In this document: one piece after another, positions 52,065-64,000 of the stretch | How the letters are laid out: every line of letters starts with the position of its first letter | Position numbering within the stretch: the first letter of the stretch is position 1 | Source of the DNA: Rostratula benghalensis | Taxonomy: Eukaryota > Chordata > Aves > Charadriiformes > Rostratulidae | Direction of reading: 5' to 3' | Assembly (NCBI GenBank): GCA_013399305.1 | Contig: VXAI01000021.1 | Location: 7,220,794 to 7,284,793, forward strand | Length of the DNA: 64,000 nt | Made by a program: the position numbers and the translations under genes | The notes under the pieces: generated by a model | Seen by the model: only the letters and a program-made list of their open reading frames with translations | Told to the model about the DNA's origin: nothing | Database searches by the model: none

Positions 52065-52365
52065 TGGAGATGGACTCTTGATCAGGGACTGTAGCAGTAG
52101 GGTGAGGGGTAATGGTTTTAGATGGAAAGAGGGTAGATTTAGATTAGATATTAAAAAGAAATTCTTCTCTGTGAGGGTGGTGAGACACTGGAACAGGTTG
52201 CCCAGAGAAGTTGAGGATGCCTCATCCCTGGAAGTGTTCAGGACCAGGCTGGAAGGTGCTTTGAACAACCTGGTTTAGTGGGAGGTGGCCCTGCCTGTGG
52301 CAGGGGGGTTGGAACTCAATGGTCTTCAAGGTCCATTCCAACTCCAACCATTCTATAATTCTAGA
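52065..52365 (+). mobile_element. CR1 LINE fragment, 3' end
   Basis: Plus-strand CR1 of about 300 bases. It has ATCAGGGACTGTAGCAGTAG, a short ORF2 tail (ending NNLV followed by a stop at TAG), GGTCTTCAAGGTCCATTCCAAC in the 3' UTR, and the 3' terminus ATTCTATAATTCTAGA, slightly decayed from the usual octamer repeat. Its sequence resembles the 24.6-kb copy more than the neighbouring 52.5-kb copy, so the two adjacent elements are probably separate insertions. Confidence 0.93.
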
Positions 52366-52550
52366 GTAGAAAACCCTAGAAAAAGAAATTTTATACTCTC
52401 AAGACAGAAGTGCAACAGTTGCATCACCAGCAGTAGGAACAACAAGACACCTGTTAATTAGCAGACTAAAAATTCTTTTAACAGCTTATTATCCAGTGAA
52501 ATAAAGTAGTAACAAATGCTGTGGATCATACTGTAGTTTTACATATTGTA
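52366..52550. other. Spacer between two CR1 copies
   Basis: About 185 bases of AT-rich sequence with no recognisable feature. Confidence 0.6.
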
Positions 52551-53672
52551 GTTTGACACCATCTCCCACAGTATCCTTGCAGCTAAACTGAGAAGTGTGG
52601 CCTGGATGATCAGGTAGTGAGGTGGATTGTGAACTGGCTGAAGGATAGAAGCCAGAGAGTTGTGGTCAATGGGATGGAGTCTGGTTGGAGACATGTATCA
52701 AGTGGAGTCCCTCAAGAATTGGTACTGGGACCACTACTATTCAATGTATTCATCAATGGCTTGGATGAAGGAATAGAATGCACTGCCAGCAAGTTTGCTG
52801 ATGACACAAAACTGGGAGGAGTGGCTGACACGCCAGAAAGCTGTGCTGCCATCCAGCGGCACCTGGACAGGCTGGAGTTGGGTGGGGAGAAATTTAATGA
52901 AGTATAACAAGGGCAAGTGTAGAGTCTTGCATCTGGGCAAGAACAACCCCAGGTACCAGAACAGGTTGGGAACTGACCTGTTGGAAAGCAGCATAGGGGA
53001 AAGGGACCTGGGGGTCCTGGGAGACAGCAGGATGACCATGAGCTAGCACTGTGCCCTGGTGGCCAAGAAGGCCAATGGCATCCTGGGGTGTATTAGAAGG
53101 GCTGTGGTCAGTATGTCCAGAGAGGTTCTCCTCCCCCTCTACTCTGCCCTGGTGAGACCCCATCTGGAATACTGTGTCCAGTTCTGGGCCCCTCAGTTCC
53201 AGAGGGACAGGGAACTGCTTGAGAGAGTCCAGCGTAGAGCCACAAAGATGATGAAGGGAGTGGAGCATCTCCCGTATGAGGAAAGGCTGAGGGAGCTGGG
53301 TCTCTTGAGCTTGGAGAAGAGGAGACTGAGGGGGGACCTCATTAATGTTTATAAATATGTAAAGGGTGAGTGTCAGGAGGATGAAGCCAGGCTCTTCTCA
53401 GTGACAGCCTATGATAGGACAAGGACCAGTGGGTGTGAGCTGGAACAGAGGGGGTTCCATTTAAATATGAGGAAAAACTTCTTCACAGTGAGGGTAACAG
53501 AGCACCGGAACAGGCTGCCCAGAGAGGTTGTGGAGTCTCCTTCTGTGGAGATACTCAAAACCTGCCTGGACACGTTCCTGTGTGGCCTGATCTAGTTGTT
53601 CCTGCTCTGGCAGGGGGATTGGACTAGGTGATCTTTCAAGGTCTCTTCCAATCCCTGTGATTCTGTGATCGC
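52551..53672 (+). mobile_element. CR1 LINE fragment, about 1.1 kb, with RT end
   Basis: The longest CR1 copy here. It begins GTTTGACACCATCTCCCACAG, within the reverse-transcriptase domain (FDT-SHSIL), and runs to the 3' terminus TGTGATTCTGTGATC at about 53670. It keeps the SSGVPQ and LGPLLFN segments, the RT active-site box FADD, the thumb/C-terminal RPHLEY region, and the RLPREVVE and LIC-like end. It is the same orientation as the copy 185 bases upstream but a different subfamily by its 3' end (TCTGTGAT instead of TCTATGAT). Confidence 0.95.
52617..53598 (+). pseudogene. Broken CR1 ORF2 (reverse transcriptase C-terminal part)
   Basis: Remnant of the LINE protein that primes reverse transcription on target DNA. 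The catalytic-region box FADDTKL lies near 52793-52813 in one frame. A frameshift near 52890-52905 moves the continuing homology (KGKCRVLHLGKNNPR) into the next frame, a stop follows at about 53044, and a third open piece from 53059 to 53595 carries the C-terminal region ([13 protein letters not shown]). The endonuclease and the first RT blocks are missing. It cannot code for an active enzyme. Confidence 0.9.
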
Positions 53673-55360
53673 TGATAAATAAAAGGATATGCTCCAGGTT
53701 TTCTTTCCCTCGCTGTTTTAGATGTTGTTTCTGCTATGAAAGTGTGAACAGCATAACTGATGGGCAGATTTCCAGAATGTATGAGTGCTTAGCAAAGTTA
53801 ACAAACTAGAAGGATAACAATCCCTGATATCCTGTGATTCTGTGTTTTACATATGCAGTAAATATAAATTTATTCTACTTCATTAGTCATCCTCCACAAC
53901 TGATTGTTATGCTAGGCTGTCCTGCAGAAAGCACAGCAGATACCAGGACTTACTGCTCTGAAGCATACACGTGTCAGCATTCAAACTCTGCAATACCTTA
54001 GATGTACATTTCAATATCTTAATAGAAGTAGATGATTTGTCTCAGGGCTTGAGGTTGTTATTTTTAAATTAATTATAAGCAGAACCCAGTATTCAAGAGA
54101 GAAGGCAGGCAATTGTCCTGCCAAAAGGCAGAATGACTTCTTCCTTTCCATCAGTTGGTACTCCATAGAAACAGTAAAAACTACAGATACTCAAACACAT
54201 ACAAAAACAGTGCCAAGAGAAGCTGCAGTAAACTCCGCCAATGAAGCTCAAAAAACAAACTGCCTCCTCAGTCTTCTATGCCTCTCTGAAAACTGTAATT
54301 TTGGCCAATTTATAAGTACTTCACCAGTGTTATACTAAAGCAGGTTGGCCCAACAGAACACCAGCCTCTGATTATCAGAATATTTCTGATTTGGAAATAA
54401 GAAAATATAACTCAAGGTATCTGCATGTGAAAAAGAATATACTTTACTTTATAAGAAAAAAATATACTTCTAGTAATACAGGAAGTTTGCTAGACAAACC
54501 AATCTATGAACAATTTCAAGCTTTATAAAAGGAAAAATATTGACACAAGATACTAATACAGCTCCATCATGTGAGACAATTATCCTGCTTGGTCTGCAAT
54601 GAACATTTATCAACAGCATCATTTATTTCCCTATTTCCTACCTTTGTACTTCAGTGTTACAGCTTTGTGTTTGGTAGCAACTGACAACAGGAAGCGTATA
54701 TCACTGCAGTCTTTAATAACAGAACTATATAGACTTTGTAAACTGCCTGAAGTCACAAAGTACAAATTTTTCAGCCCTGGGTGTTTAGACAGAAACCAGG
54801 ACTTAACCTTGGACTTCTCCATGTAAAGCAAAACTTACCTGAAATCAATCCAGATAAGGGATGAGGAACAACTATTAATAGGTTATATTTTCCATGGAAG
54901 TTTGCAAAATATTAACAAGCAACTAACTGCTTTTGTAAACAAATACAAACAATATTTGTTGCTAATGACTGTCAGTATGTCCATTAAATGACAAAGGTTT
55001 GAAAAAAGATGACTGGTGTGTCTCACAGACCTAATGGGTTGCTTGCAGCAGCACATAATTGATAAACCTTTTACTACAGTAACTATTAACAGTTCATTAA
55101 CCATTTGTTCCCAACAGCTTTCTGATCATGTTCAAAATGCAGTTTCATTTACAACTACATTCTCCTGCTACCAAAGCTGCACTTCAACAGCAGAACAGTA
55201 ATTCCCAGCCTCCTCATTTGAGCCCTGATTTCACTGAAACTAGGATTAAAACTTTGTTTGACATCATAGCAAAACCTCCAGATGCTTTAATACATGAAAA
55301 ATATACTCGTTTTCATGTCTTGATTAATAACTTTCTGGACTAGTCTCTTTAGAATTGGCT

Positions 55361-55416
55361 TTGGGGTTTTGGGTTTTGTTTTGGGGTTTTTTGGTTTTGT
55401 TTGTTTGTTTGTTTGT
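55361..55416 (+). repeat. T/G-rich low-complexity tract with (TTTG)n
   Basis: Runs of G3-G4 separated by T4 (TTGGGGTTTTGGGTTTTG) pass into TTTG units. Similar T/G tracts occur at 28.97-29.04 and 60.20-60.25 kb, and A/C-rich counterparts at 9.85, 26.55, 42.65 and 60.31 kb. Confidence 0.8.
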
Positions 55417-56717
55417 GGATTTTTTTCACACAGTTTTAGGTTTTTGAACAAGTTTATACAAAGTTGGAAGAATCCAAGTGTATGCTCTTTAGAAATTGGT
55501 TGGTTTTGTCATTTTGGTTTATTGTATAGTATTAAAATCCAGAAGAGACCCCTTCATTCAAGGTGCTATACAAATACAAAACCAGTCCACGTTTATAATT
55601 TAATTGGAACAAAAACAGGAAAAGGAACAATAGGAGCATAGAAATGCTGCCAACCTCACAGTATAGTGGAGGAGAAAATTGCGTGATAAAAACCCTAATT
55701 TTTTTTTTCTTAAAAACATTTAAATTACAGGGGAACACAAGATCTATGAAATTTGTTCTCTTAAATCAGTGGTGTTTATGAAAGTTCTGCTTTAGGTGTT
55801 TAAGCTTCAGGCAGTACAATCTACCGTGCAGGTCATTAATCTAGACGTCTGATTTTATCTTTGTCCTGATACTGCTCTGCCAGGTCATGCTATCCAAATT
55901 ATTTCATGTCTGTTTCACTCCAGATAATGGAAAAAAATAATTTATTAAAATTTGTATGTATTGCACGTTTGAATATGAATTGCCCCAACTATACTACTGT
56001 AATATAACACAATTTCAACCATTGCTGAGGAAATATTAACCACATAACCTTGTAAATCCAGCCTCCACTTATCTTGCATTAAAGTGTTCTGTAAGGAAAG
56101 TAATTCAATTAGTTTTTCTTACCTATCATTACAGTTCAGGGAAGGGAAGTGATGGAAAATAAAGATATGTTTAAGGACTAATTTTTTATCTATGCATTTT
56201 GATGCAGGCTAAAACATTTTTAATACTGAGGCTCCTTGAAGAAAGCAGTAGCAAAACATCAGAACCATCAGTGTTTATATCCCATTTTACAAGAACATAT
56301 TTCTTACACCTTGTTAGAAAACAATGGAAAAGCTTAAATTTTTATCATTATTTTGATTACATTCTATTCAGATTCTTGGCTGAAATCCTATTAGTTTGTG
56401 GAGATAAAATCTTCACTATTATCTAGTCTGAGTAGATTTTCTTCTATCATTCCTTCCCTTTCACCCATGATGATCACATCTTTTGTTTGGAAGATGATAA
56501 AAATTTCCAAAGGCACTCAAGAAGCAACAATGCATTTTACATTGTGGAGAGAGATAACCAAATACACATAGAAAAGCCTGAATTACCCTAAGTAGATACT
56601 TTTTTTTTTAAGCTCTCCTGTCCAAGTCTGCACACACATGAATGAAAAACTGTCTCAGTGGCAGAGATTACCCCCTCGGCAGATGAGCTCTTCCCAACAA
56701 TTCAAGTTATGAAGCTG

Positions 56718-56825
56718 GTTTTTTTAGCTCCCCTTTTAGCTTTCTGCATTTTGAAGGCAAAGGTCATGAGTTCAATCACCAGGGAAGGGATCTGACAATC
56801 TTTGGTATCTATTGTCCCTAGTCAT
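56718..56825 (+). mobile_element. Ancient tRNA-derived SINE remnant (probable)
   Basis: TTTTTTTAGCTC at 56719-56730 fits the A-box part of a tRNA head (TTTAGCTCAG in the related reptile SINEs), and GAGTTCAATC at 56768-56777 is a good B box. The distance from AGCTC to GAGTTC is exactly 42 bases, the same as in the turtle/reptile tRNA-SINE family I remember, and GGGATCTG follows the B box here as in that family. The A box second half has decayed. No tail is recognised. Called by eye on motif, spacing and order. Confidence 0.45.
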
Positions 56826-56973
56826 CTCTCTCACTAAATTTAAACCAATATTAAAAATATTATTAAATTATAAAAAGACATGAGGGTGTTGCAGAGATGC
56901 CTTTGCCTGTTCTGGAAGCAAGGGGTTTGTTATATGGACATTCCAGATAATGAATGGGAACAAAATAATGGCA

Positions 56974-56993
56974 GGGGTGGGGTGGGGGGTGGG
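56974..56993 (+). other. Strong G-quadruplex motif
   Basis: G runs at 56974-977, 979-982, 984-989 and 991-993 separated by single T bases. One-base loops make this the most stable-looking G4 motif of the window. It lies in AT-rich intergenic DNA with no nearby gene. Confidence 0.8.
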
Positions 56994-59900
56994 CAGAGAG
57001 GAAGGAAATAAAAATGGCTTTTTACTTGTTATGCTGGGATACCTTATTATTATCTTTATTCCTCTGTCATTTTCTCTCTTCCCCACTATTCTTACTCTAT
57101 TCTCTTGTCTTTTTCGTGTCCATACTTGTTCTTTTTGTTTTCTGTTATTCTCATCCCTCATTTAAAAATAACCATGTTTAGGTTTACACCAGCTGTTACA
57201 CATCACCCTTTTTGACATTTTTATGAATCATAAGTTCAGTTAGAGTATACAGGACTTACAGTTTTCAGTGTTTGGCAAAGACTGCTCAGCAAAGCATGAA
57301 CTACAGTGAAATTCAGTCCTCTATCACCACGCTGCAGTCTCTCACGGAAGAAAGGGAGCATAGCACATAGAACCCAACTCACAGACATCCAATGGCATTT
57401 GGACAACTAACATTCATGAAACATCACTTCAGAATCGTTTGCCTTGTACTGAAAAGAAGAAATGAAACAATACAGAAGACAGAGAAACAGAAGAGAGAAC
57501 GTGCGTACTATTTCAAGTTGAAAAGTGAACTAGGTCTTGTCTTCTGGATTGAGCTCTCACTACACATAGAGCAATGAGGAGGAAACACCTCATGCAAAGG
57601 GAACATCTAAGGGAAACACGTACAGAAGAGATGTGGGCAATTGGGTGCACACTGTTGTCTTCATCACTAGATTAATGACTTAGAAGTCTTAGAATGTCTT
57701 AGAAGATATTTGCCATCCCTCTTACGCTATAAAATTTGTGTCTGGATTCTTTGTTTCCAGATGGCACTTTCCATTCTCAGTGTTTGCCAGGTTTATCTTG
57801 TCCATTTGTCCTTCCAAAATGTTTTTCCATCCAAAACATCTAAAATGACTTTATACTTTAATTGATTTCTGCTATGCTGTTTTATTAGTTACTTTTATGC
57901 ACTGGTGTGATTTATTTTTTTTTTTCTGGCAGCAGTGCACTGCACTATTTATTTGCCGTAAAACTCTCAATTAATCCATCTCAAGTGAATCATGTGTGAT
58001 CAGCAATTCAGCAATTCACCAGTATGAGTAAAAGATGCAACATATGGCCCTTTGCAAGCAGCACATCTACAGTTACTCAGAGAAGATTCTGTTCTGTTCT
58101 TTTCAAAGCTGTGATGTGTCTACCCCAACGACCCAATGACAACCCTGTCCCTCAACTTCAAGTATCTTTACTTTTGGGTGCTAAACCTCAGATGCATTTG
58201 CAACAGATTTCCAGAGACAGTGGCCCACTCAATCTCTTAATCTTTTTATGTTCAGAAGCAAAAAATTAGTAAACATGAAAACATTTGTGATATCTAAATA
58301 TCTTGCCTGTCTCAACCCAGTTCTCAGTGCTGGTTTTTTTTCTATCTTTAACCATAACAATATAAATCATCGTACTATATCAAGCAAAACCTGATGTAGC
58401 TGAATACCCTATTTCCAAACACTGTCTAGCTCTGAACACTCAGGGACAAGAATAGTCTTTTTGCCTGACAAAGCTTCAACACATTTAATGACTTAAAGAC
58501 TTTCTGTGTCAGAGATTGCAGCCAAGCAATTGTTTACACAAACTATGTAAGCAATTACAAATGCACAAGTTAATCTATTTTTGAACCTGTACTTTCTCAT
58601 ATTCCAAGGAAACATGAACAATCACTTTGCATTCATCTTTCCATGTGTTGATTGTATAGAACTATCAAATTCCTTTTCAGATGGCTCTTGACCAATCTGA
58701 ATCTCTTATATGCAGTTTCTTCTTACATGAAAGGAACTGCATACTTCAATTACTTAAGTCTTTTTCTACTTTCAGCTATTTTTTTTTTTTTTTCCTTTTT
58801 TGAGATGGGATGACATGGCAGCCCAAATCCATGCATCATTTCATACAGTATCTTGTTCTCAGATCCTTTATCATTCCCAACACCATTAGCTTTCTTAACT
58901 GTCACCAAACTTCAAGTTAACATCGGCAAACTAGTCAGAAAGATTTCCTCCTCTGTTATATAAATATAGAGCTCAGTAATGTAGATGCAGTTTTGTCAGT
59001 CTTTCTAGGTGTAGGCTACCTCACATTTTGCTGTTTCATCAACTTGTCATTCAGGGTCATACCTTCTCCAACCTTTTGCAGTTAGCTTTAGAAATTACTG
59101 CAGTGAATATGGTATCCTCGCTATTTACCTGCTTTTCTAATCATGTCTAGACATGCTGAACATCACAGAACCCAACCTCCACCTACTCATGACTGTCTTC
59201 TTTTTGGAACTAAGAATTTATCCTATTCTTTGTTCTTCCCATTGTAACCAGTTTTAATGCACAAATGGAGCTTCTCCTTATGCATAACAGGTTTGGAAAG
59301 CAAACTCCTAGGAAGGCCTTGCAATCCAAGTACCAGTTAAATCCAGCATCAACTGTATCACCATTATCCATGTTTTCTGATGTTGCAAAAAAAAAAAAAA
59401 ATTCAGTAAATAGATGGAAAGATGCTTCAATTGCTCATAAGAGAACTATTTACCTGGATAGAATTTAGAAGAAACAATTAACCTCTGTCTCACTGGAATA
59501 GGAGTAAAAGAAGTGTTGCATATTATTAGGTCTCTCATAAGGATTTTTTTATTCCTTTCTTGAGGCTTGGAGCTTTGTTTTGTTTCAGAGGTACTCAAGA
59601 GCATTATGCCAAACTAAAGACAGGTAATAGAACATCACTATTGAGTTAAGGGATAGAATCTTAGAAGTGACTGAAAACGGGGATGGGAAAAAAAAGGGAG
59701 AGAATGGAACATTAAAAGAAATTGTCCTTTTTCATCTGAATTGATGGTCAGAAAAAAAATGGATGACCTCTGTAGGCTCAGTTTATGTTCAACCAGAAAT
59801 TATAAGGAATGTGAATGACTTCGCTTATTGGTTTAATGGTAGGTAGGACAGACAGCCTTGAAGGAAAGGATGGTGAAACCAATTAATTTAATTCTTCCGT

Positions 59901-62900
59901 TTCCCAATCAACATTACTCCAGTCTTTTTAAAGTTTTGGGCTGCTGTCCTTCAGCCAGTGTTTAAAGTAAATGCACAAGAACCTCTGTTGATGTTCGTTT
60001 GCCAAATTCACATCAAAGCATGCAATTCAGCTGAAAAATTGATTTTACAATTTGAGACCTTTGAAACAATTTTCTGGACAATGCCATCTTGTCTCGGGTA
60101 CTACAGCCACACCTTAAGCAAACCAAAAATTACATTAAGGTACCTAGAGTATGTTAGTAATTCATTCTCTTTTTTAGACAGACAAAAGAGTCTTCAGTTT
60201 GGGGGGTGGTTTTGTTAGTTTCTTTTTGTTTTTTGGATGGGTTTTTTAAAAGGATTTTATGATATACAGGAATAACCCTTCCCTGATCCATTGACTGGAT
60301 CAATAACAAACCCCAAACAAACAAACAAAAAAAAGCCCTTGTGCCACTTTCCACTTTTAAACAAAACTGACTCCCCAATAAGAAAGCTTTCAGGCCAGCT
60401 TGGTATTACAACAACAAGTATAAGAAGAGATGGAAGTTTTTATTTGATTTGGTCTGGAATATCAGGCTGGCTTGTACTGCAAGATTAGCTAACAAAAATA
60501 AGCAACTTAGTAATACTTCCAAAAGACTTTTCCTTTTGTTAAAAAAAAAAAAAAGAAAAAGTGAGACACAAAAGTTATCTAAGTACTCCAAAAGGAAGCC
60601 CACTGAGGAAGCAATGGGTTAGAGCCAAGAGTTATTTCAACAGCCAATACAGTACCAGCCAATACACCTCACCCAGTATATGACTGAGAAATTTTTCAGT
60701 ATAGGTCTTTTGGCCTTCATATAGCCCTTCTGATTTTAGAACTACTGAAAAGAATATTTCAAGGAATAAAGTTCAGGAAAAAAACTTACAACTCTTAAAA
60801 AAACGGAAAGGTTGGTACTCCAAAAAAAAAAAAAAAAGGCTTAAGAATCTCATATGTAGTTCCAACCAGATTCCTTCCTTACTAAGTAACAGTATTCCAG
60901 ATGGTATACATTTGAGTCATATGCACATACTCTTTGGTTATGCAGCAATTACATTCCTTACATTTTGTTCAGTGGAATACATATGCTCTATAGTCTTTGG
61001 CATAACAAATCAAGCACACCCCCTTCCATCTTAGAACTGTTTAAAAGTGCTGAAATATTGAGTTACAGCATGGCAATAAAGTTAATTTTTAATTCAGTCC
61101 TGTATCTCAACCCCTCATCCTGGTGTAGGCTTGTATCAGTTGTATAGAAGATAAAAAGAAGGTCAGAGAAAGATTTATGATTAGATTATAAGCACAATAG
61201 GCTTCCATATAACCACTGGCTTCAGCATGCTTGCATCAGTTAAAGACAAAAAATCCTTGTTTACATTTTTGGAATCCATAGGTCCAAAAAGCACTTTAAA
61301 ATGCCATTAATTAAAACATGCTCTCCTCTGGGAGCAGACAGCAGTATTTCTTCTCATACCTACATGAAGCCACAAATCCAGAGATCTCAGACAGGCAGTA
61401 AGAAGTTCAATACAGATTACAAACATCCTTCAACACACTGAAGTGAAGCACAAACAAGTTCATGTTTCAAGCACGAAGGTACATGAAGGATTAATAGTTC
61501 ATGAATGTGAACTATTCAGGTTCAACAGATGTGAACTCTTATTATTTCAATCAGACCAAGAGTACCAAAATCTCAGCATTTACTCCTAAAAATTAAGCAT
61601 CTTTGTTTTCTCTTCCATTCTACATCATACCCAACACACAAGTCCGCAGTAGAGAGCCCCAGTATGCCAAAGGAACAATAACCTTTGCACACTGGCTGAA
61701 GAGAAAGTAACTAGCTACCGAAAAGCTTCATGAAGTCTGCAATGCAATTTGGAAATCTTACATCAAAACAACGACCCAATCTACATTAGTTTCAAAAATG
61801 AAAACCACAGCATAGGTGAGAGTTATTTGTATAAATGAAGAAAGGTCTGAGGGACTTAGGCTTGACCAAATCTGTGAATGGTCCATATATCAACAAATTC
61901 TTGGTTACTGAGATAATAAAAACCAATCGGGCACTAGTAAGCTCACAGCATAAAGTAGCATTAACTTTTATAGAGACTTACCATATCTCTTTGAGCCTGA
62001 AGAATTGTAAGTTGGTCAAATGAAAAAAAAAACCACCCAAAAAACAAGGAAAATACGTTGGTACTTGTAACATGAGGAAATGGAGCACAAGTTTCACTGA
62101 GATTTTGCTTAGATTAAAAGGACTGGTCCACTTATACCACAAGGTGCAAGCATGAAAAGTTGGCATGAAAACAAACACTATGAGGATTTTAGAAGGAAAA
62201 GTTATTATGGGGCTGAAAATATTGCCATAACTGTACAAAAACTCTGGATGACAACTTGAGGCAGTTGTGAGTTATTTGAAGCAAGGGAGAACGTTACTTC
62301 ATTGCACTTCCGTGGGTTGATGGTACAACAGGTAGAAACACAATGCTATTACATAATTTGGAAGATTTCCAGTCTGGAAGCTGGCTTCAGATACAGTCAA
62401 TTCTAGGTTCCAGTTGTAATGTTATTTACAGCTGGAATTTTTAATCAGCACAAAACACACACAAGTCCACAGCTTTTTTAGACGAAATAAAAGCTACAAA
62501 ATGCACTTTGTAACAGGCACCCAGCAGTTCACTAACCCACAGCTTTTAATCTAATGATCACATGCCAGGATTACAAAAAGTGCCCATCCCTTTTTGACTG
62601 GAGGACTGCAAGTGGGGACATAAATTGTTCCTGATTTTACTTTAAAAAATAATAATAATAATTGCGCTCAAGTGGTTTCACCCTTCCTTGTATTGTTTTT
62701 TCTTGACAAGTTCAGAACTAAATAGGACTCACATTGTCATTATGGCTACTGCTTTGTTCATTGTCAAAATCATACTGGATGTCAGAAAAAGAAAGTCAAA
62801 CTATTTATTCCTTTCTTGGACTCAACCTGCACACTAAGAAAAATAATCTTCTTTTGTAAAATCACCTACCATTATAAAGCTCAAGACAAAATGGGGCGTG

Positions 62901-64000
62901 AATTTCTGTTTGCCCCTGCTAATGCCAGCTCACAGTATGTCCAATTACAGAGTACGTTAGCACCAGTTAGCAATACTACCAGACCTTCTAAAGGAGCAAG
63001 CAGCTGAATTTCCCTGTGTAGGCATCCCAGTTTCCTTCCTGTTCATTACTGTATTTGCTCCATACGTGCTGGAACAGTCTCCTCCAAATTCCCTTCTGCC
63101 TTACAGAGAACTTCAATAACAAACATTACAAGCTCCTGAGGTCTAGAACATAAAGTGAGAGTTTATGCAACTACTGGAACACTTCCTGTTAATGAAATAC
63201 CAAACATCACATGTTTAAAGAATAAAGTCAACTGCAGAATGGCTTTACTACAGAATTTCATGAGCAAAAGATATTTGAAAGTAAAAATCCTATACACTAG
63301 ATCTTTAGTACTAATCAGGAGATGGGATCAGAAAGCACTAGTTCACAACAGGAAGGTATATAAGAGTTTCAGAGATCTTTAAAAATTGCAATTGTTTTAG
63401 TTACCTCAAAATTATCCACATAGAGACATTGGTTCAGTTCTTTAGGTTGCCACAGATTTAACAAATTAAATAGTAATTACTGAAATCCAACAACCTTGCC
63501 AACTACTTCTTAGGAAGTCTTCAAGGACATCTAAGTAATTATCTTTCAACCACTGAGAGGGCATCCAGGCACTTTAAAGGCTGCCAATACTTGTATTTAC
63601 CAACCTATACAACTTCAAAAAAAGCTACAAAATAATATGGGTTGAAGAGTTGAAGAGTAAGGTGGATACTGTTTAAATCATACCATGTCTTTTCCTCCTT
63701 GTTACCATTTAGTTGTGTTTTCCACTACCCAGTTTTATAGCGTTAGCTTTGTTAAACAACTTCCTGTATAGGATTGCATTAAAAAACGTTCAGGCTAGAA
63801 GAGCTGAAACCTTCAACCGTCAACAAAAACAGTGTAGCTGATATCTTCAGGCAACTGCAGTGTGACCTCTACAAACAGCACTGTGCTAAAACACAAATTT
63901 CTCTAATCTTAATGCCATCTCTACCTCAGGAACTCAGATTAATCTAAACCATAAAATAGTGCTAACCCAAACAGCCTTTTTCAACACAATGGGGAGAAGA

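Larger units (their letters stand above)
53673..64000. other. Intergenic sequence upstream of GALNT18, no gene seen
   Basis: About 10 kb of AT-rich sequence. None of the short frames (all under 110 codons) has a recognisable domain. It holds a T/G-rich tract (55361-55416), a strong G-quadruplex motif (56974), a probable ancient SINE (56.72 kb), A or T runs of 13-16 bases (58779-58793, 59387-59401, 60541-60554, 60822-60837) and A/C-rich patches near 60.3 kb. In other vertebrates the next gene upstream is USP47; no part of it is seen here. Confidence 0.6.

Noticed and set aside
52065..53672. The two adjacent CR1 pieces as one element with an internal deletion
   Set aside because: The first piece already carries its own 3' UTR and terminal repeats, and its sequence type differs from the second.
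56718..56825. A functional tRNA gene
   Set aside because: The A box is only half kept, no cloverleaf stems can be drawn around it, and the 3' end lacks the acceptor complement; a SINE remnant fits better.
60285..60303. Small hairpin TGATCCA-loop-TGGATCA
   Set aside because: A 7-base stem with a 5-base loop is expected by chance many times in a window this size.

Overview
The window is vertebrate nuclear DNA, almost certainly from a bird. It is AT-rich and nearly gene-free apart from one GC-rich island, it carries six CR1 LINE fragments with the typical avian 3' ends (ATTCTATGATTCTATGA or close variants), and it holds an avian ERVL-type solitary LTR. That LTR family is one I associate with Neoaves rather than galliforms, but the species cannot be fixed from the sequence. 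There is no sign of bacterial, organellar or viral genome organisation. The long list of small open frames is what random AT-rich DNA gives.

The only protein-coding sequence I can support is the first coding exon of GALNT18 (polypeptide N-acetylgalactosaminyltransferase 18, formerly GALNTL4), on the minus strand at 50476-50710. It encodes the cytoplasmic tail, signal-anchor and start of the stem (78 residues plus one base). It sits in a CpG island at about 49.8-51.7 kb that should hold the promoter. No exon 2 is visible, so positions 1-50475 are all intron 1 (at least 50 kb), and about 51.7-64 kb is upstream intergenic sequence.

Layout: 1-50475 is GALNT18 intron 1, with CR1 fragments at 3.6, 14.5, 24.6 and 35.8 kb, a degraded ERV/LTR-like block ending in a 14-bp tandem repeat at 23.9-24.6 kb, a solo LTR with a perfect 5-bp target duplication at 34.35-34.93 kb, a probable ancient MIR at 44.1 kb, microsatellites, several poly(A) tracts and G-quadruplex-type motifs. 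The stretch 50476-51700 is exon 1, 5' UTR and promoter, with an overlapping upstream ORF and a 16-bp CA-type tandem repeat. The stretch 52065-53672 holds two CR1 copies in the same orientation, the second keeping a broken piece of the reverse transcriptase frame. From 53673 to 64000 I see no gene, only low-complexity tracts, one strong G-quadruplex motif and a probable ancient tRNA-derived SINE remnant at 56.7 kb.

I found no convincing new biological system. The points most worth a second look are the tRNA-SINE and MIR fossils, the LTR-end-like tandem repeat, the overlapping uORF at the GALNT18 start, and the weak splice donor next to a run of G-quadruplex motifs.
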